Assembly (NCBI GenBank): GCA_028023455.1
Contig: JAQFVV010012513.1
Coordinates: 1,996,001 to 2,060,000 of the forward strand
DNA length: 64,000 nucleotides
From: Epiperipatus broadwayi
Lineage: Eukaryota; Onychophora; Udeonychophora; Euonychophora; Peripatidae
Direction: 5' to 3'
Part shown: positions 33,760 to 47,439 of the stretch, one piece after another
Numbering within the stretch: the stretch's first letter is position 1
How the letters are laid out: each line of letters opens with the position of its first letter
The notes under the pieces: generated by a model
Told to the model about the DNA's origin: nothing
Database searches by the model: none
What the model saw: only the letters and a program-made list of their open reading frames with translations
Position numbers and translations under genes: made by a program

Positions 33760-34340
33760 TATTCCACTTTTTATTTATAATAAATCTTATTCCACTTATA
33801 CTTCCAATATTTGTGTCTTTGTAGTAGAGTACTTGTCCACATTTTAAATCAATTGCCATGTCATTTTTTCTTCTAACTTCACAAATTCCAATAATGACCT
33901 ATTTAGTGCAGACAGTTCTTCCAATTCTTTCAATCTTCATTCACTTAAAAGTAATCTGCAGTTGTAAGTACCTAAATAAAAAAAGTCATAATCAAATGGC
34001 AACCTGAGTCTGTAATCAGGGGATTCTTAGCACCCCCGCCCATCTTCTATCGCCAACTGATGTCTTGGCTGGTGGCTTTACAGCCTTCTGAAAATAAGGG
34101 TCTTGATTTATTTTTGTCTGTAATGATTGTATATATCTAGTAAAAAAAGAATTCATTTATGCATATACAATCATTACAGACATTTATTTTTGTCTGTAAT
34201 GATTGTATATATCTAGTAAAAAAAGAATTCATTTATGCACACATTCATTATGTCTTATCAGACAACTGAAAAGAATGACCATGGTTTTTCTTGATTTAAA
34301 CTCAGAGGCAGAAAGACAATAAACTCACCATGTTGGCTCA
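33760..34340 (-). pseudogene. RTE-type LINE 5' end: 5' UTR and start of AP endonuclease
   Basis: Reading leftward from about 34080, the minus strand has a G-rich leader (GATGGGCGGGGGTGCTAAGA near 34030). It then encodes a broken LLSE.RLKELEE..LNRSLLEF pattern followed by a frame reading EVRRKNDMAIDLKCGQVLYY after one shift. This is the beginning of the apurinic-type endonuclease of RTE elements. The text to the right (34255-34340) also matches 42222-42330 beside the other RTE 5' end, so the leader extends that far. The reverse transcriptase is absent, an unusual 3'-truncated fragment. Confidence 0.65.
34106..34239. repeat. 58-bp direct duplication around an inverted 18-mer
   Basis: 34106-34163 and 34182-34239 are identical (ATTTATTTTTGTCTGTAATG to ATTTATGCA). 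Between them TATACAATCATTACAGAC is the reverse complement of part of the unit. Confidence 0.9.
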
Positions 34341-34797
34341 TGTGTATTGATGAGCATCCCACCATGTTTATATATCATATGAATAATTACATAATTAATA
34401 ATATCTACAATGGCAATAATGTATGGAGAGGACATTAGGAATTTGCCTTGCTCAGTTCCTTTAAAGCCTTCAAGAAGAATCAAAGGGTCTCCTTTCTGTT
34501 AATAGCAAACTTCTTTCTGCAGTCCATAAACTGGGTTATTGTGGAATATATACAAAATACATATTTTCCTGAAGCTCATATATAAAGATTGAAATAACAA
34601 ATAAAGATCAAACAGCAGTTAGTAAAAACAAAAATACAGTAGATTTTTTTAAGAACGATTTGGTATAGAAAAATAAAATGGTTGTGTAGTTGTGACACTA
34701 AAAATGCCCTGTTTTGTTTTCCTTGCTCATGTTTTGGTAGTGCTACTTAATAAATCATCCCTGCTTAAAAATTTCAAGGGTTGCTACTGACAGTTAA
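34341..34797. other. A+T-rich sequence, nothing recognised
   Basis: No gene or shared repeat recognised. Confidence 0.4.
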
Positions 34798-34895
34798 TTT
34801 TTTTTTCATATGTCAAATGCATTGATCGGGAAGCAAGCCTGGGTCAGCTGCTTCGGAAGACAGCTATGCTAACCACTAGAGCACCAACGCTTGAC
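34798..34895 (-). mobile_element. tRNA-Gly-derived SINE with 12-bp duplication
   Basis: ACTGACAGTTAA flanks it at 34786-34797 and 34896-34907. The minus strand starts GTCAAGCGTTGGTGCTCTAG (A box altered), has GCATAGCTGTCTTCCGAAGC as anticodon arm, a weak B box (CCAGGCTTGCTTCCC), and ends ATTTGACATATG plus A tract. The 5' GTCAAGCG and 3' TTTGACA can pair, extending the acceptor stem. Confidence 0.85.
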
Positions 34896-34910
34896 ACTGA
34901 CAGTTAAATT

Positions 34911-35214
34911 GATTATGGTATTCATAGAAAAGTAAAGACCAGGTTGAATTATTAAGAATATCTCAAAGATATTTCTTCTAAAAAGGACATATTTCATTGT
35001 TTTTTTTTTTTTGGCAAGATACGTACAGAATATAATACATTAGATAGCTATAATTGGACAGAAAATTTATAGTATTTTACAAGGTAAAATTTTCCAAGAA
35101 ATTAAAGGTAGTATCTCAGAATATCCATTAAATAAAGTAATGGATCGACATATTCTACTGACATTTGTGTGATTTAGAAGTCATCGCAAAAATCATTTAT
35201 CATGTATTACTATC
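34911..35214. other. A+T-rich spacer
   Basis: Nothing recognised. Confidence 0.4.
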
Positions 35215-35440
35215 ATCAGATTTTCAATGAAATGGACGGCTGAAGAGTTGTGGGATTGGTTATCTTAATATAAAGCTGAGCACTGATTGTACATATGTGT
35301 GGAGATGATAATCTAAACTAACTGATGAGTGCTGGTTTTGCACGAAATACTTCTATTGGTGATTATTTATCTTTTCAACATGTGTGTGATCAGGTGGGTC
35401 AGCAATATGAGACGTCAAGGAGAGTTGAGGGTCGTGTGAA
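35215..35440 (+). repeat. Family Z repeat carrying an intact hammerhead motif
   Basis: Order of blocks: CATCAGATTTTCAATGAAAT, GGCTGAAGAGTTGTGGGATT, GCTATCTTAATATAAA-like text, the ribozyme at 35308-35366, then ATCTTTTCAACATGTGTGTG, GGTCAGCAATATGAGACG and GTTGAGGGTCGTGTG. The same order is found at 22696-22995 (minus) and in part at 31590 and 47440. It encodes no protein, so it is a small non-autonomous element. Retrozyme-like or Penelope-related origins are possible; I cannot decide between them. Confidence 0.7.
35308..35366 (+). ncRNA. Hammerhead ribozyme (type I topology), candidate
   Basis: CTGATGA at 35322-35328 is followed by stem II GTGC (35329-35332), loop TGGTTTT, GCAC (35340-35343), then GAAA at 35344-35347. 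Stem I is formed by ATAATC (35308-35313) with GATTAT (35361-35366) and ACTAA (35317-35321) with TTGGT (35356-35360, one U.G pair), with a 3-nt bulge TAA between. Stem III is minimal: A35347 pairs with U35354 around a 6-nt loop. The predicted cleavage is after A35355 (CUA triplet). All invariant core bases of the hammerhead family are present. The very short stem III is the weak point; some natural hammerheads in retroelements have similarly short ones. Self-cleavage is inferred, not shown. Confidence 0.65.
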
Positions 35441-36554
35441 TATTATTTTATTCTCGTTTTCTCGGAACTAGAATGGTACTAATAATTTGACAATAACTGC
35501 TGTTACAGTGGCGACTGATGATGATGATGTTTAACAACGTTTTATTCCGGAAGATATTACAATATAGAGTCTTCAATACAACAACCTGCAATCTAATTAT
35601 TTTTTGCTTACATATATATATATGTACATAATAGATATATTTTAATATATGCAGAAACAAAGCTTTGCATTTTTTATTATCTGTTATTAATACAAATGAA
35701 GTAAATACTAGTTGTCAATCATGTCTATTACGAGCAATGTATTAAGAATTATGTGAGGCCGCAAAGACGGAGCTAATTATAAAATAGTATGCAAATACAT
35801 TATAGATCACGCAGCGTTTCTATAAAAAGATTTCAAAGTAGTCTCTTAAGAGGAGAATAATTCCTAATTAGCAAAGGTTTATTTTAATAAATACATTATT
35901 TATTTTGCAGATGTTTTTTTTATCATATATAAAAAAGTTATAACATATATATAAATTGCACACAATAGTACATGCGTGTAGAAATTAAATTACCCACAAA
36001 TCAGTTCGACTGCGAATTACAAAAATAAATACTATTTAAACTACTTACATCATAAAATTATAAAACCACCTAGAGCACTGGGAAAATTTCTTTTTCTTTT
36101 GATATATAAGCATATAATTATTTTCTGAATCTAATTCGGACGTGAGCTAAAGGTTTTTAAAGTAGGCAAAAAAAGTTTTCTCAAATTAGATGACAAAATA
36201 GAATAGTAATTAGTTGCCGTTCGGACAAACAGTATAGTGTATTTTGCTTTGTTTTAATGATACAATGTTTTTGAATTGAATGCTTATCAAAATTATAACT
36301 GTATGCAAATATATTGTTTCCATTACAATCTTTGTTTTAATGGCACATGCACGCGTACAACCATATACACATAAAAAAATTTCAATTTTACGTATACTTT
36401 AATCATATGGAGAAAGACATCTGAAAAACTGAAATACCCCCAATTGCATTTTACAGTTAACCTACATCCATGAGTTAGCCTAAGACGTAACATCTCACAC
36501 AATACTTGTAGAGAATTTATCAATATCAAATTATCCCAATTTAATATCAAGTTA
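35441..36554. other. A+T-rich sequence, nothing recognised
   Basis: No gene recognised. Short minus-strand frames at 35448-35660 and 36323-36550 show no motif. Confidence 0.45.
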
Positions 36555-36690
36555 TCAAAATTCCTCCTCTCACAATTATGATACCATCTCTCAGATAAAT
36601 ATCTTAATGACTTTTATTTAATGATTTCTTAAGATACAAATCATTAATTTATCTCTAGAGCAGATAAGCATACATAATGGTATCTATATT
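36555..36690 (+). repeat. Family W interspersed repeat, diverged
   Basis: CTCCTCTCACAATTATGATACC, TCAGATAAATATCTTAATGA and TTATCTCTAGAGCAGATA align loosely with W at 62465-62600. Confidence 0.4.
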
Positions 36691-36927
36691 TTTTATATAA
36701 TATTAACTAGAACCTACTTTAACAGTATTACAATATGCACAGGCGGGAAAAACCTGTATAAATGTATATATACACATATATTTCGGATTGCAATTGAAAA
36801 TTAATTCGTTTATTCTACTCCACACTTTGTTGATGATAGTGTGAGATATTTAATTAGAATTTAATATAGATCATGCTTGGATGACCTTAAAACATTACTG
36901 ATTAGTTGATGCTGTTTAATTGTAATC

Positions 36928-37105
36928 TATTAAAACAGGCAAAACTTTCTATACATCTTGCCACTCAGTGCAAGCCAGAGTAATCAATGGATGCCAGAAG
37001 GCTTGTGCATAAAATCCCCCATCTAGTGCCTAATCATCCAATATCCCCAGACTAGTTTCTGGCTTGTGGTCTTAAGCAAGCTTAAGAAATGGTGATCATG
37101 TGATG
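36928..37105 (+). mobile_element. Family X retroposon, short unfolded copy, 11-bp duplication
   Basis: TTAATTGTAAT flanks it at 36917-36927 and 37106-37116. It runs from AAAACAGGCAAAACTTTCTA through GGATGCCAGAAGGCTTGTGC and CCAGACTAGTTTCTGGCTTG to GAAATGGTGATCATGTGATG, lacking the inverted half of the copies at 9131 and 24134. The GCAAGCTTAAG junction near 37078-37087 marks the internal deletion. Confidence 0.8.
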
Positions 37106-37116
37106 TTAATTGTAAT

Positions 37117-38062
37117 GTAAAATATTTATAATGATTTCAAAATAGAATATTTTGCAGATTACCATTTTATACATATGATTTATATCTGATAAACCCATTA
37201 AACTTCTCTGTCAATTAGATGTAAGATATATAATTGTCATTGTATAAATTGCTCTATGTATATTTATATACAACCTATTTATTCAGGGAACAATCACTTA
37301 TCAAATATTACTAAAATAATTGTCAAAAGTAATGCCACTTTTTTCCCATCTTACCAATCTATTTATAAGATTAAAAAATAAATCTTTTTATCTGATGTCC
37401 TGTTATATAGCAATAAGTCAACATTTGATACTTACTAATGTTTTAAGATTTAGTTGTTCTGTGAATAGATTTTATTGTCAGTGTAACATATTGGAAAAAT
37501 TGAAAAATCATTTGTCAAAAATCATTATAAATTCATATGAATTAAGAATTGAGACCTTAAAGTGGTTTGATTAAAAAAAATAATAATCACTACTAATATA
37601 ATTTCAGCTTTTCACAGTATGTGGTCAGTTTTTTAATCTAATGAATAAATTGGCATTGATATAAGAAAAGATGACCATTATTTGCAAAAGATTCAATGAT
37701 ACTTTAGAGATATCATTTGCAAATTCTTTAAATTTATCTGTGAATAAATTATATTATTTGGAATTACATATTTGAGAAGTAATAAAATTATTTGCATGTT
37801 CGAAATTTACTTTTTATGCACCACATTGGAAAGTGAATAATGGGAGAGGTTTGAGTAAAAATTTTGTACAGGCAACATGTGGAGTGTTAATCTCCCATAA
37901 ATGTTGTAATGTATAATGAAATATGACTTTAATTATAATAAAACCGACTACAGCCAATCTTTTAAAATTTAAAGACAATATTAATATTAATTGCAAAAAT
38001 AAATTTTATGGCTTACTAGATTATGAGTTTTTTTATATCTTTATCGTTCCTATTGCAATGCC
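37117..38062. other. A+T-rich sequence, no certain feature
   Basis: The plus-strand frame 37320-37574 (84 codons) has no motif I can assign; a distant retroelement origin was considered but not supported. Confidence 0.35.
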
Positions 38063-38200
38063 ATATCATCTATGTTCTTTATTACTTTTAAAATGTGTTT
38101 TTTACAACCTAGACAGTTCTGAAAAAGATTGGTGTGGAAATCAAAACTGTCTAGGTTGTATAAAAAGCATTGTAAAAGTAATAAAGAACATTGATAATAT
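38063..38200. repeat. Inverted repeat with 16-bp perfect inner arms
   Basis: ACAACCTAGACAGTT (38104-38118) is mirrored by AACTGTCTAGGTTGT (38145-38159). Outer arms ATGTTCTTTATTACTTTTA and TAAAAGTAATAAAGAACAT also pair. Confidence 0.85.
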
Positions 38201-38544
38201 CAATATTATATAGATCACGAATTATATATTTTGTATGGTAAAACAGCTTTTAAATAATCAACTTAAGTTCAAAGAATTTCTTGCATCCATTTGTACAGAA
38301 AAAGTGAAAGAGAAAATACCCATTATGCATTGAAAATATTGAGCGAAATGTTATCTGTTATTAATGTTTATTCTGTATTTAAAATTAGATAATAATCCAT
38401 TTAGTTGGCTATAAACTTAATCGCTTTAAAGATAAAAATCTAAGCATGCTAAGAACCTAAAAAAGTTCAATTATTATCTCACCTTGTTTTAAACCCAGGT
38501 TATAAGCATAGACTTAAATACATATAAATATATCATTAAAAATG
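38201..38544. other. A+T-rich spacer
   Basis: Nothing recognised. Confidence 0.4.
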
Positions 38545-38720
38545 AGACAACTTAGACAATCCCAATATCAATAACAATTAACAATTTCAAACTGTTGTCA
38601 AGACAACCTCATTTTAACAATGAAGGCAGAATTCACCTTTAGTAATGGACTAATATACTTATATAGACACTAAAGATTACAAACCCATTTAGCCTTGAGC
38701 TTTATTACACTTATTATTTA
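38545..38720 (+). repeat. Family Q repeat, single copy
   Basis: Shares AATCCCAATATCAATAA, TGTTGTCAAGACAACC, ATATAGACACTAAAGATT and ACCCATTTAGCCTTGAG with 50147-50545. Confidence 0.65.
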
Positions 38721-39049
38721 TATAATTATATGTATAACATGAGAAATGTGCTATAACATTGTGGTCATTGCTTCTACTTTTGACAAATATGAATTAAAAT
38801 TTAAAATATGTATTTTAGACAGCTGACAATTTCCAAAAAATTTCCAAATGCACTGACAAAACAGTCGTAATCTATCCCAAAGACATTCTAAAGAATTGCA
38901 AAGTTGATCATTCTATTGGGAACACATTGCATTGGAAATTTAGAATTAGACATGATGTTGGACTATTTCAGGAAAAAAAAAGTATTCTGAAAAACTTAAA
39001 AGGTAGCATCACAAAGTTTAAAATAAACCAAACAATTAGCAATATTTTC
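38721..39049. other. A+T-rich spacer
   Basis: Nothing recognised. Confidence 0.4.
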
Positions 39050-41696
39050 TATCATTATCATCATCATCGTTTTTAAACATTGTTGATCTATTGCAAAATG
39101 AAGACCTTTTGAAATTTTATTCAGTTAAACTGATAGTTAGCCTTTTTTTCTAAAAGCACACATAAACTTCATTATTTTATCCATCTATCAAACAGGTGGT
39201 TTCTTTTAAAGTATTTTCCAATCTCTTTCAACAGTTTATCTGTCCAGCCTAGATCCATTTCATTTATTTAATTCCATAATGTCAGTGGTACTTGTTTCTT
39301 TTCTCATTCGTTTGGTTTCAATCTGTTTTGTTTATCAACATCTCTCCATAATTCTTTGAATGGTTGGAGGTATTTGAACTTATCTTATGTGTCCAAACCT
39401 TAGATTTATAAGTAAGAACTGTTAAAACATATCTACTAAAATCCTTTTTTTCAAACATATGTTTATATTTCTTTATCTAATTAAGTTATTTCTACATAAA
39501 GAAATACATCCAAAATTAATTCTTGATTACCCTGATGCATTACATTTCATCTCCATTAATAGTCTGATTAAGATATTTGCAGTTAAGTTCTATCAATTCA
39601 TGATGATCTACCTTTATTTTCTTCTTTTATCTTCTTTAGTTCTACTTTCATATTTTTGTCTGATAACACTTGCAACATATTCTGAAACTCTGAATCATTA
39701 CTTCCAAAAAAAATCAATTACATCATTTTCCAAATGTAAATGACTTAAATAATTTTCATTTGCTTTTATTTCCATAGCTTTCCACTTTAATTTGCATAAT
39801 ATTTTTTTAAAGTATGGTGAAAGATTTGAAGGTATGTGATCACTGTCATATACTTTCTCTCTGTTAATATTTTTAATAGCACCATGTACTTTAATTACTA
39901 CTTTGTATTATGATGAATATTCTTCACAATATGTCAATATTCTGAATCTACATCTTAATGACTCAATGATTTAACCACTATTTTATAATCTATAAATCTA
40001 ATGGATAATGGAAACTCATATTCACAGATCTTATTGTATAAGTTATCTCAATACTTGGATGTGGTCCACTATGTTAAAATCATTTTTATATCCAGATTCT
40101 GCTTCTGTTTGATTAAATCCAATGTTCACTGTAGATGGGTGGTAAAAATTTGGGATATAAATGATAAAAGAATGACAGATTTGAAATTTTTAATATATAT
40201 TTTATCACCATTTTTAAATATTGATTTCATTACTGTATTCTACCAATCTTCTGGATATCTTTGTCATTTGTATATTTCACATGAGTTTTTAGACAATGTT
40301 TGAATATCATCACCTGCCTTTTTTAAGTTAACTGTTTTTATTACATCATTTTGTAAAAATATCTCTTCATAGTTTTAATTGCATGTCTCACTTCCTCATT
40401 TAAAATACTGGACAATTAAGAAAATGAAATAATTGTAGGAGATATTTTATTTTTTTGTTTTTTTATTGGCATATAATTATTTGTCAAACTTTTCCACACA
40501 TTTCATGATTTCTTCCTTTGTGATATCTTCTTTTTTTATTAGTAGTTACAACAATCAATGTTAGTGCAGAAACAATTTTCCTACCAATAACAAAATGTTG
40601 TTTTATATATTTCACTTTTATTCTTTTCTGTAGTCTTCTTTTCCAATTCAAACATATATTTTTTATATCATTATTAACTTTTGTACTATTTTATAGATGC
40701 TACATACTCATTTTTTATTTATGGATCATGTAAAAAAACTATATTATTTTTTATTCACCAGACAATGTCTTGTTTTGATAGAAAATCTCTGCTTTTTTGG
40801 AGCATCTACCCCTACTTTAGTTCTCAATGTTGTATCAGTTCTCTTATTATATTCAAATCTGAACCATCTTCAAATATTTTAGCCAATTTGCACCATCTAA
40901 TTTAAATTCATTGGGAGTATTTCTTAAAGTTTCAATAGCTAATATTATTTTTTTTTATAATTTTTTTCTTTTTAATTTTGCATTTGCACATATCTTACAT
41001 TTCACTAATTGATTATTAAGGTCTTTGTTGAATTTATTAAGAACATTACAATCTTGAAATATATATTTTCTGCTAATCAAAATGTAATCCTATTCTGCAT
41101 ACTTTCATTTGGATATTTCTATACCCATTTCCTTTTAACATTTTCTCAGAAGAATGAATTCCAATTCTTCCCTGTAAACTTCACAATTCTGTGTCCTATT
41201 TCATTTCTGTAACAATAACCAAATTTTCCCATAACTTTAATCATTTATCATTTCTAGCATTAAAATCTAACAAAACACTTTTAACAGTAGTTTGATTGGT
41301 TCGAATCTTCTACTACTTCACCAAAGCAAAAACTTATTGGGCCATAAACATGAATTATTGGAATTTGGTGTCTTCCATTAGGTTGAATAATGAATTTTGC
41401 CATTTTATTGAATATATCATCAATCTCCACAATGTTATTTTCCCCATTTTTTATTTGTAATGAATTGCGCATTACTGTTCTGACATGTTCACTTTTTAAA
41501 TCAAGTGTCTCATCTTTTTACTAACTTCACAAAGTCAAACAAGGTCCTATTTAATATTAGACAGTTCTTCTAATTAATACAAACTTCCTTCATTTGAAAG
41601 TGATCTTAAGAAATGGGAAAACAAAGGCAGTAGTTAGGGGATTATTAGCACCATACCAAAGGAAGGGAAGGTCATCACTTATCTTGCCTTATAATA
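39050..41696 (-). pseudogene. Long decayed RTE-type LINE (endonuclease plus reverse transcriptase region)
   Basis: The 3' tail is the CATCATCATCG run near 39060; the segment beyond it repeats the RTE tail pattern of 1-565 in antisense with many changes (CTCCATAATTCTTTGAATGG; TAGATTTATAAGTAAGAACT, the antisense of the YGS..W region). At the other end the minus-strand frame 41472-41281 encodes KFIIQPNGRHQIPIIHVYGP, which fits the core strand and turn of an RTE AP-endonuclease (..IIQVYAPTS..). The leader at 41490-41696 matches the RTE 5' end at 33830-34060. The total of about 2.6 kb is near the size of a complete RTE element. Catalytic RT motifs are no longer readable and stops are frequent; several plus-strand frames here are antisense shadows. 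Confidence 0.65.
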
Positions 41697-42150
41697 ATGG
41701 ACAAGTCCAGATTTTTATTTTGTCTTGTTCATATTGAGTATTGATCACCAAGGACCGATGTATATACAAATAGAATGGGCCCATAGGTGATAATTCTATT
41801 GAAAAACTGGCCATAAAAAAATCAATCCATGTAAAGTTAACAGCAAACAACACCTGGAACAGCTGAATGGCAGTATTCTTGTTATTAACCATATACTTAA
41901 TGCAGTGAGAACCAATCCATATATAGGACTGGAAGCTAATAGACATAATTCAAACATGAGACAAGCTGCCATGATAAAGCAAGAAATGGTACGTTAAATT
42001 TATAAGGGTACCTGAAGTTCTTTTTTATAGTTGCATGGCAACTACAAACTACACCTCACCAACAGTATTAGGTAAAGTTACAACATTATATATAGTGCAA
42101 GTACACATGTTTATAGTCTAAATTCAGTTTGTATTTCCTGGATTTAGGAT
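41697..42150 (+). repeat. Family U repeat, copy 3, inserted in RTE 5' region
   Basis: AATGGACAAGTCCAGATTTT, TTGTCTTGTTCATATTGAGT, GAACAGCTGAATGGCAGTAT and GAGACAAGCTGCCATGATAA match U copies at 9755 and 32026. RTE leader text resumes at about 42150-42330, matching 34140-34340, so U lies within the RTE leader. Confidence 0.6.
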
Positions 42151-44077
<1,927 letters not shown>

Positions 44078-44207
44078 GTACTTTAGTATTAGACATGCTG
44101 TGAAATATCACAGCTATACTGGGTTAGGTTTAAGTTTAATATTAGGGTTAGTTTTAGTGCTAGAGTTGAGATCGAGTTTCATCACAGCAGATTTAATACT
44201 AAAATAC
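44078..44207 (-). mobile_element. Small TIR element with telomere-like core, copy 2
   Basis: GTACTTTAGTATTAGACATG..CTGTGA at the left and the complement of GTATTTTAGTATTAAATCTG..CTGTGA at the right form 26-bp imperfect terminal inverted repeats. The interior has GGGTTAGG and TATTAGGGTTAGTTTTAG and the palindrome GCTGTGAAATATCACAGC. It is inverted relative to 2003-2120 and about 12 bp longer. Confidence 0.7.
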
Positions 44208-46587
44208 CTTTAATATATATATATATATATATAAACAAGATCCATACAAGATTTGATAATTTTTGCATATAAAGAAACACACAGTATGATAAAAACACTT
44301 CTTATATGGCCAATATATTCTCATTGACATTTCATTAAATGATTTACATTTTGTAACAATGATTTTTTAACAATGATTGTTTTAGAAGCTAAATAAAATG
44401 GCAATTTTATTCCAGTGATTAAACAAAAGGTATTACTATAGAAGAATTTGTTTTAATTTAGATATTATTATTAATAGTCAAATTATGATTTAATAACTGA
44501 CATTGTTTAGATATGCACAAGAAACACAATATTTTTTCATCCAATATTTTTTAAAAAAATAATAAGTTCATTTTTAATAATCAGTGAACAAATGATAGAC
44601 CAGTAATTAATATAGTGGCAATCTGTAAGCCATTTTACATCCACAAAATAACTAAAACAAAAGTATATGATCAGCATGACACCATAGAACATTTATTAAA
44701 CTTAGAAAATTACATGATAAACTAGTAAAATATAGACATCATAATCTTACGTATTTTATTGTTAATAATATTATTCCTATCACTCCAAAAATAAAAAATA
44801 ATAATGTCAATATAGACCAGTTTCCTGGAGAATATATAATTAAATTAAATAGTACATTAAAACAAACCTTCATCCTTCTACATTAATGCATATTCTCAAT
44901 GCTTTTTTTTAAGGCTAGGCTTAACATAAGCAAGAAATTATAGATTATAGATAATTGCAATTGAATGAAAATAAGTGAACAAAAACTTTTACAGGAATAG
45001 TAATGATTAAAAAAAAAGAATATTGTCAAAAAAATTTCATAAAAAATGATTCAGTGGTGTAAAAACATAAAATGTTTTCTACTGAGTTTGTCTGTTGTTT
45101 TAAAGAAGATATTAACCATTTAAAACCTAGTAAATCTTTGAAAATTACAATACATCAAATGTACATATATTTAGAATAATCCAAAGGGTGATTTGAGTAA
45201 TGGTGGTATCTAAGCATTTATAACTTCTTCAAATATATCAAGTTGTACTGTAAGACTACCATTAAATCTATTAACATGCATATTGTACTGTTTTATCTAG
45301 GATTCAAATGATTATTAAGTTTCATTCATACTAATCACAATATTCCATCATTAAACCATTTGATATAACTCAATATAACTCTAATAACATCGACACATGT
45401 CTTGATTTAATTAAAAAAAGACAGTATTATTAATTTATACTTATGATGAAGAATGTTTGCTACAAAAATAAATAAATAAACGTTTAGCTTTTAGCTTTTG
45501 TGCAACACTCAGACCTTATTACCAAAGAAATGAATTTAACATTTATCAAAAATTTGATGAATTGACTAGAATGTTGCAAATAAACAACACTATTAATATA
45601 ATGTGATATGATTTGACATCTTCACATCAAAGAAGCATTTTACTTGATACCTATATTGAAAATATATATCAGGATGTTATGATAATTAGAGTACAGCAAT
45701 ATAATAAACATAACAACAATTTTTTTACCTAATTTTTCAATTTAGATAAAAGAAAAGACATTATTACAAAATCAACTCATAAAATAGGAATTATGGTAGT
45801 TATTAATAGTGACTATATAAACAAGATTTTGCTTATTTAATGACAAAAATTTCTATGAACCCATAACACAAGTTTCTGTAAGTATATTATTTCAAAACAT
45901 ATTTTCCACCTAAATTATATGAAATCGAAAGGTTTTTCTGTCAGGAATAAATATAATTGTAATCTAATTTGACATCAACCCAGTAAGCTCTGCATTCTAA
46001 TAATAGCTCATAAACCAAGCTGATCTAGCAGGTTTAGTGTTGCAAGTATTATTTGTCTTAAAAAAATATATTGCCACTTATTGATAGCCTTATGTTGCTT
46101 AGGTATTGCATTACCCGACTGCGGTCCTATTTTTGTAATTAATATCAATAAACAAATTTATTTATGATTTATATATTAATATACCCACTTTTATTTCTTT
46201 TCTATTCTCTTTTATTACATTTTAATTATTTTATAAAAATTGTAAGTACATTTTTTTATTGATTATAAACAGAAAAATAATCATAGGAGGGGTAGTAATT
46301 AAATTCATTTTATGGAAGGCATTCGAAAAGATTTTAAATAGAAGCAAAAATAGTTAGATAACGTAAATATAAAAATGGTAATGAAAAGTAGTTTTTAAAA
46401 TTAATTTTTAATTAAATTGTTTTAAAATGTTTATAATATGACAATATTATGGACAATTTTTAATTAAGACTGCCATCTAATTAATATGTGTGTATATTAC
46501 TTTTCCAGCTAATGTCTTACATTTTAAATATTTTTAATCTTTGAATATAAATGAATGTTAAACTATTTAAGCCTATATTCCTAATAT
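44208..46587. other. A+T-rich sequence, nothing recognised
   Basis: A short (TA)n lies at 44214-44232. I find no gene, RNA or shared repeat in these 2.4 kb. Confidence 0.5.
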
Positions 46588-46695
46588 ATATATATATATT
46601 CATGTGTCATAGCATCGGCCCTGATGCGAACCGGCTAACCCAGGACAACTGCTTGAGAGGCAGTTGTGCTGAACTCTCGATCACCAACGCTTGAC
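46588..46695 (-). mobile_element. tRNA-derived SINE, type-II-like form, AT tail
   Basis: TATTCCTAATAT flanks it at 46576-46587 and 46696-46707. The minus strand starts GTCAAGCGTTGGTGATCGAG, has anticodon loop CTCTCAA, a variable-arm-like CCTGGGTTAGCC, GGTTCGCATC (B box), and GATGCTATGACACATGAA. The 3' tail is an AT dinucleotide run rather than poly(A). It shares the ATAGCATCGGC end with the copy at 14631. Confidence 0.85.
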
Positions 46696-46707
46696 TATTC
46701 CTAATAT

Positions 46708-47439
46708 TTGAACCTAAATTTCCTCTAATTTAAAAAAAAGCTAAAGATATACAAATGTTACAAAGATGACCTTTAAATTCCTTTCATTTTTATAAAATTA
46801 TTGCAGGTAAATTAAATTTCAGTTTAACCATTAATCAGGTTCTTGTTTTTTTCTACACATGGTTAAAATCAAACTCGGATTTTTTTTAAACCGATAGTTA
46901 TTATAAGTAAAACATTTGAGAATTTTTTAATCCCAGAATAACCCAGTATGATATCATTTAAATTTATTTTTTTATTCTTCTATTTGAAATATGATTATTT
47001 AAAATAAGCTTAAGGAGAAAAAAATTAAGTATATGCAGTTTATACTTTTCAAATAATATTCATTAAATCTCATATCAATGAAGAACGATTTTTCTTTTTT
47101 AAAAATGATAATAGATTATTTCTGCATAAAAAGTTTTTAAAATTCAGATTTTTACAAAATTAAAATATAATTTTTCAATACATATTTTTTACATTTTTAT
47201 ACGAATAAAATATCAAGTCAATCTTTCTTTATATCATTTACGCCGTAACAGCTCGAGCTAGACTGCTATAAATAGGATTTTATTGTGTGTTTTTTATGTG
47301 TATATTATTAATTGTAGTTATTAATTAATCTAAGTTTAATCCCAACGTAAACATACTTTATAATAGTACTTTTGATTCCGAATGTTTATCAGAAGAGATA
47401 TATTGAATGCATGTATAATGTATGTACTGATCTTTAGTT
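46708..47439. other. A+T-rich sequence, nothing recognised
   Basis: No gene or shared repeat recognised. Confidence 0.45.

Noticed and set aside
37320-37574. 84-codon frame as part of a Penelope-like reverse transcriptase
   Set aside because: I tried to place it against the thumb region of such elements but could not match any motif convincingly.
39459-41212. Several plus-strand frames of 61-100 codons
   Set aside because: They lie antisense to the decayed RTE element and show only hydrophobic composition from A+T-rich sequence.
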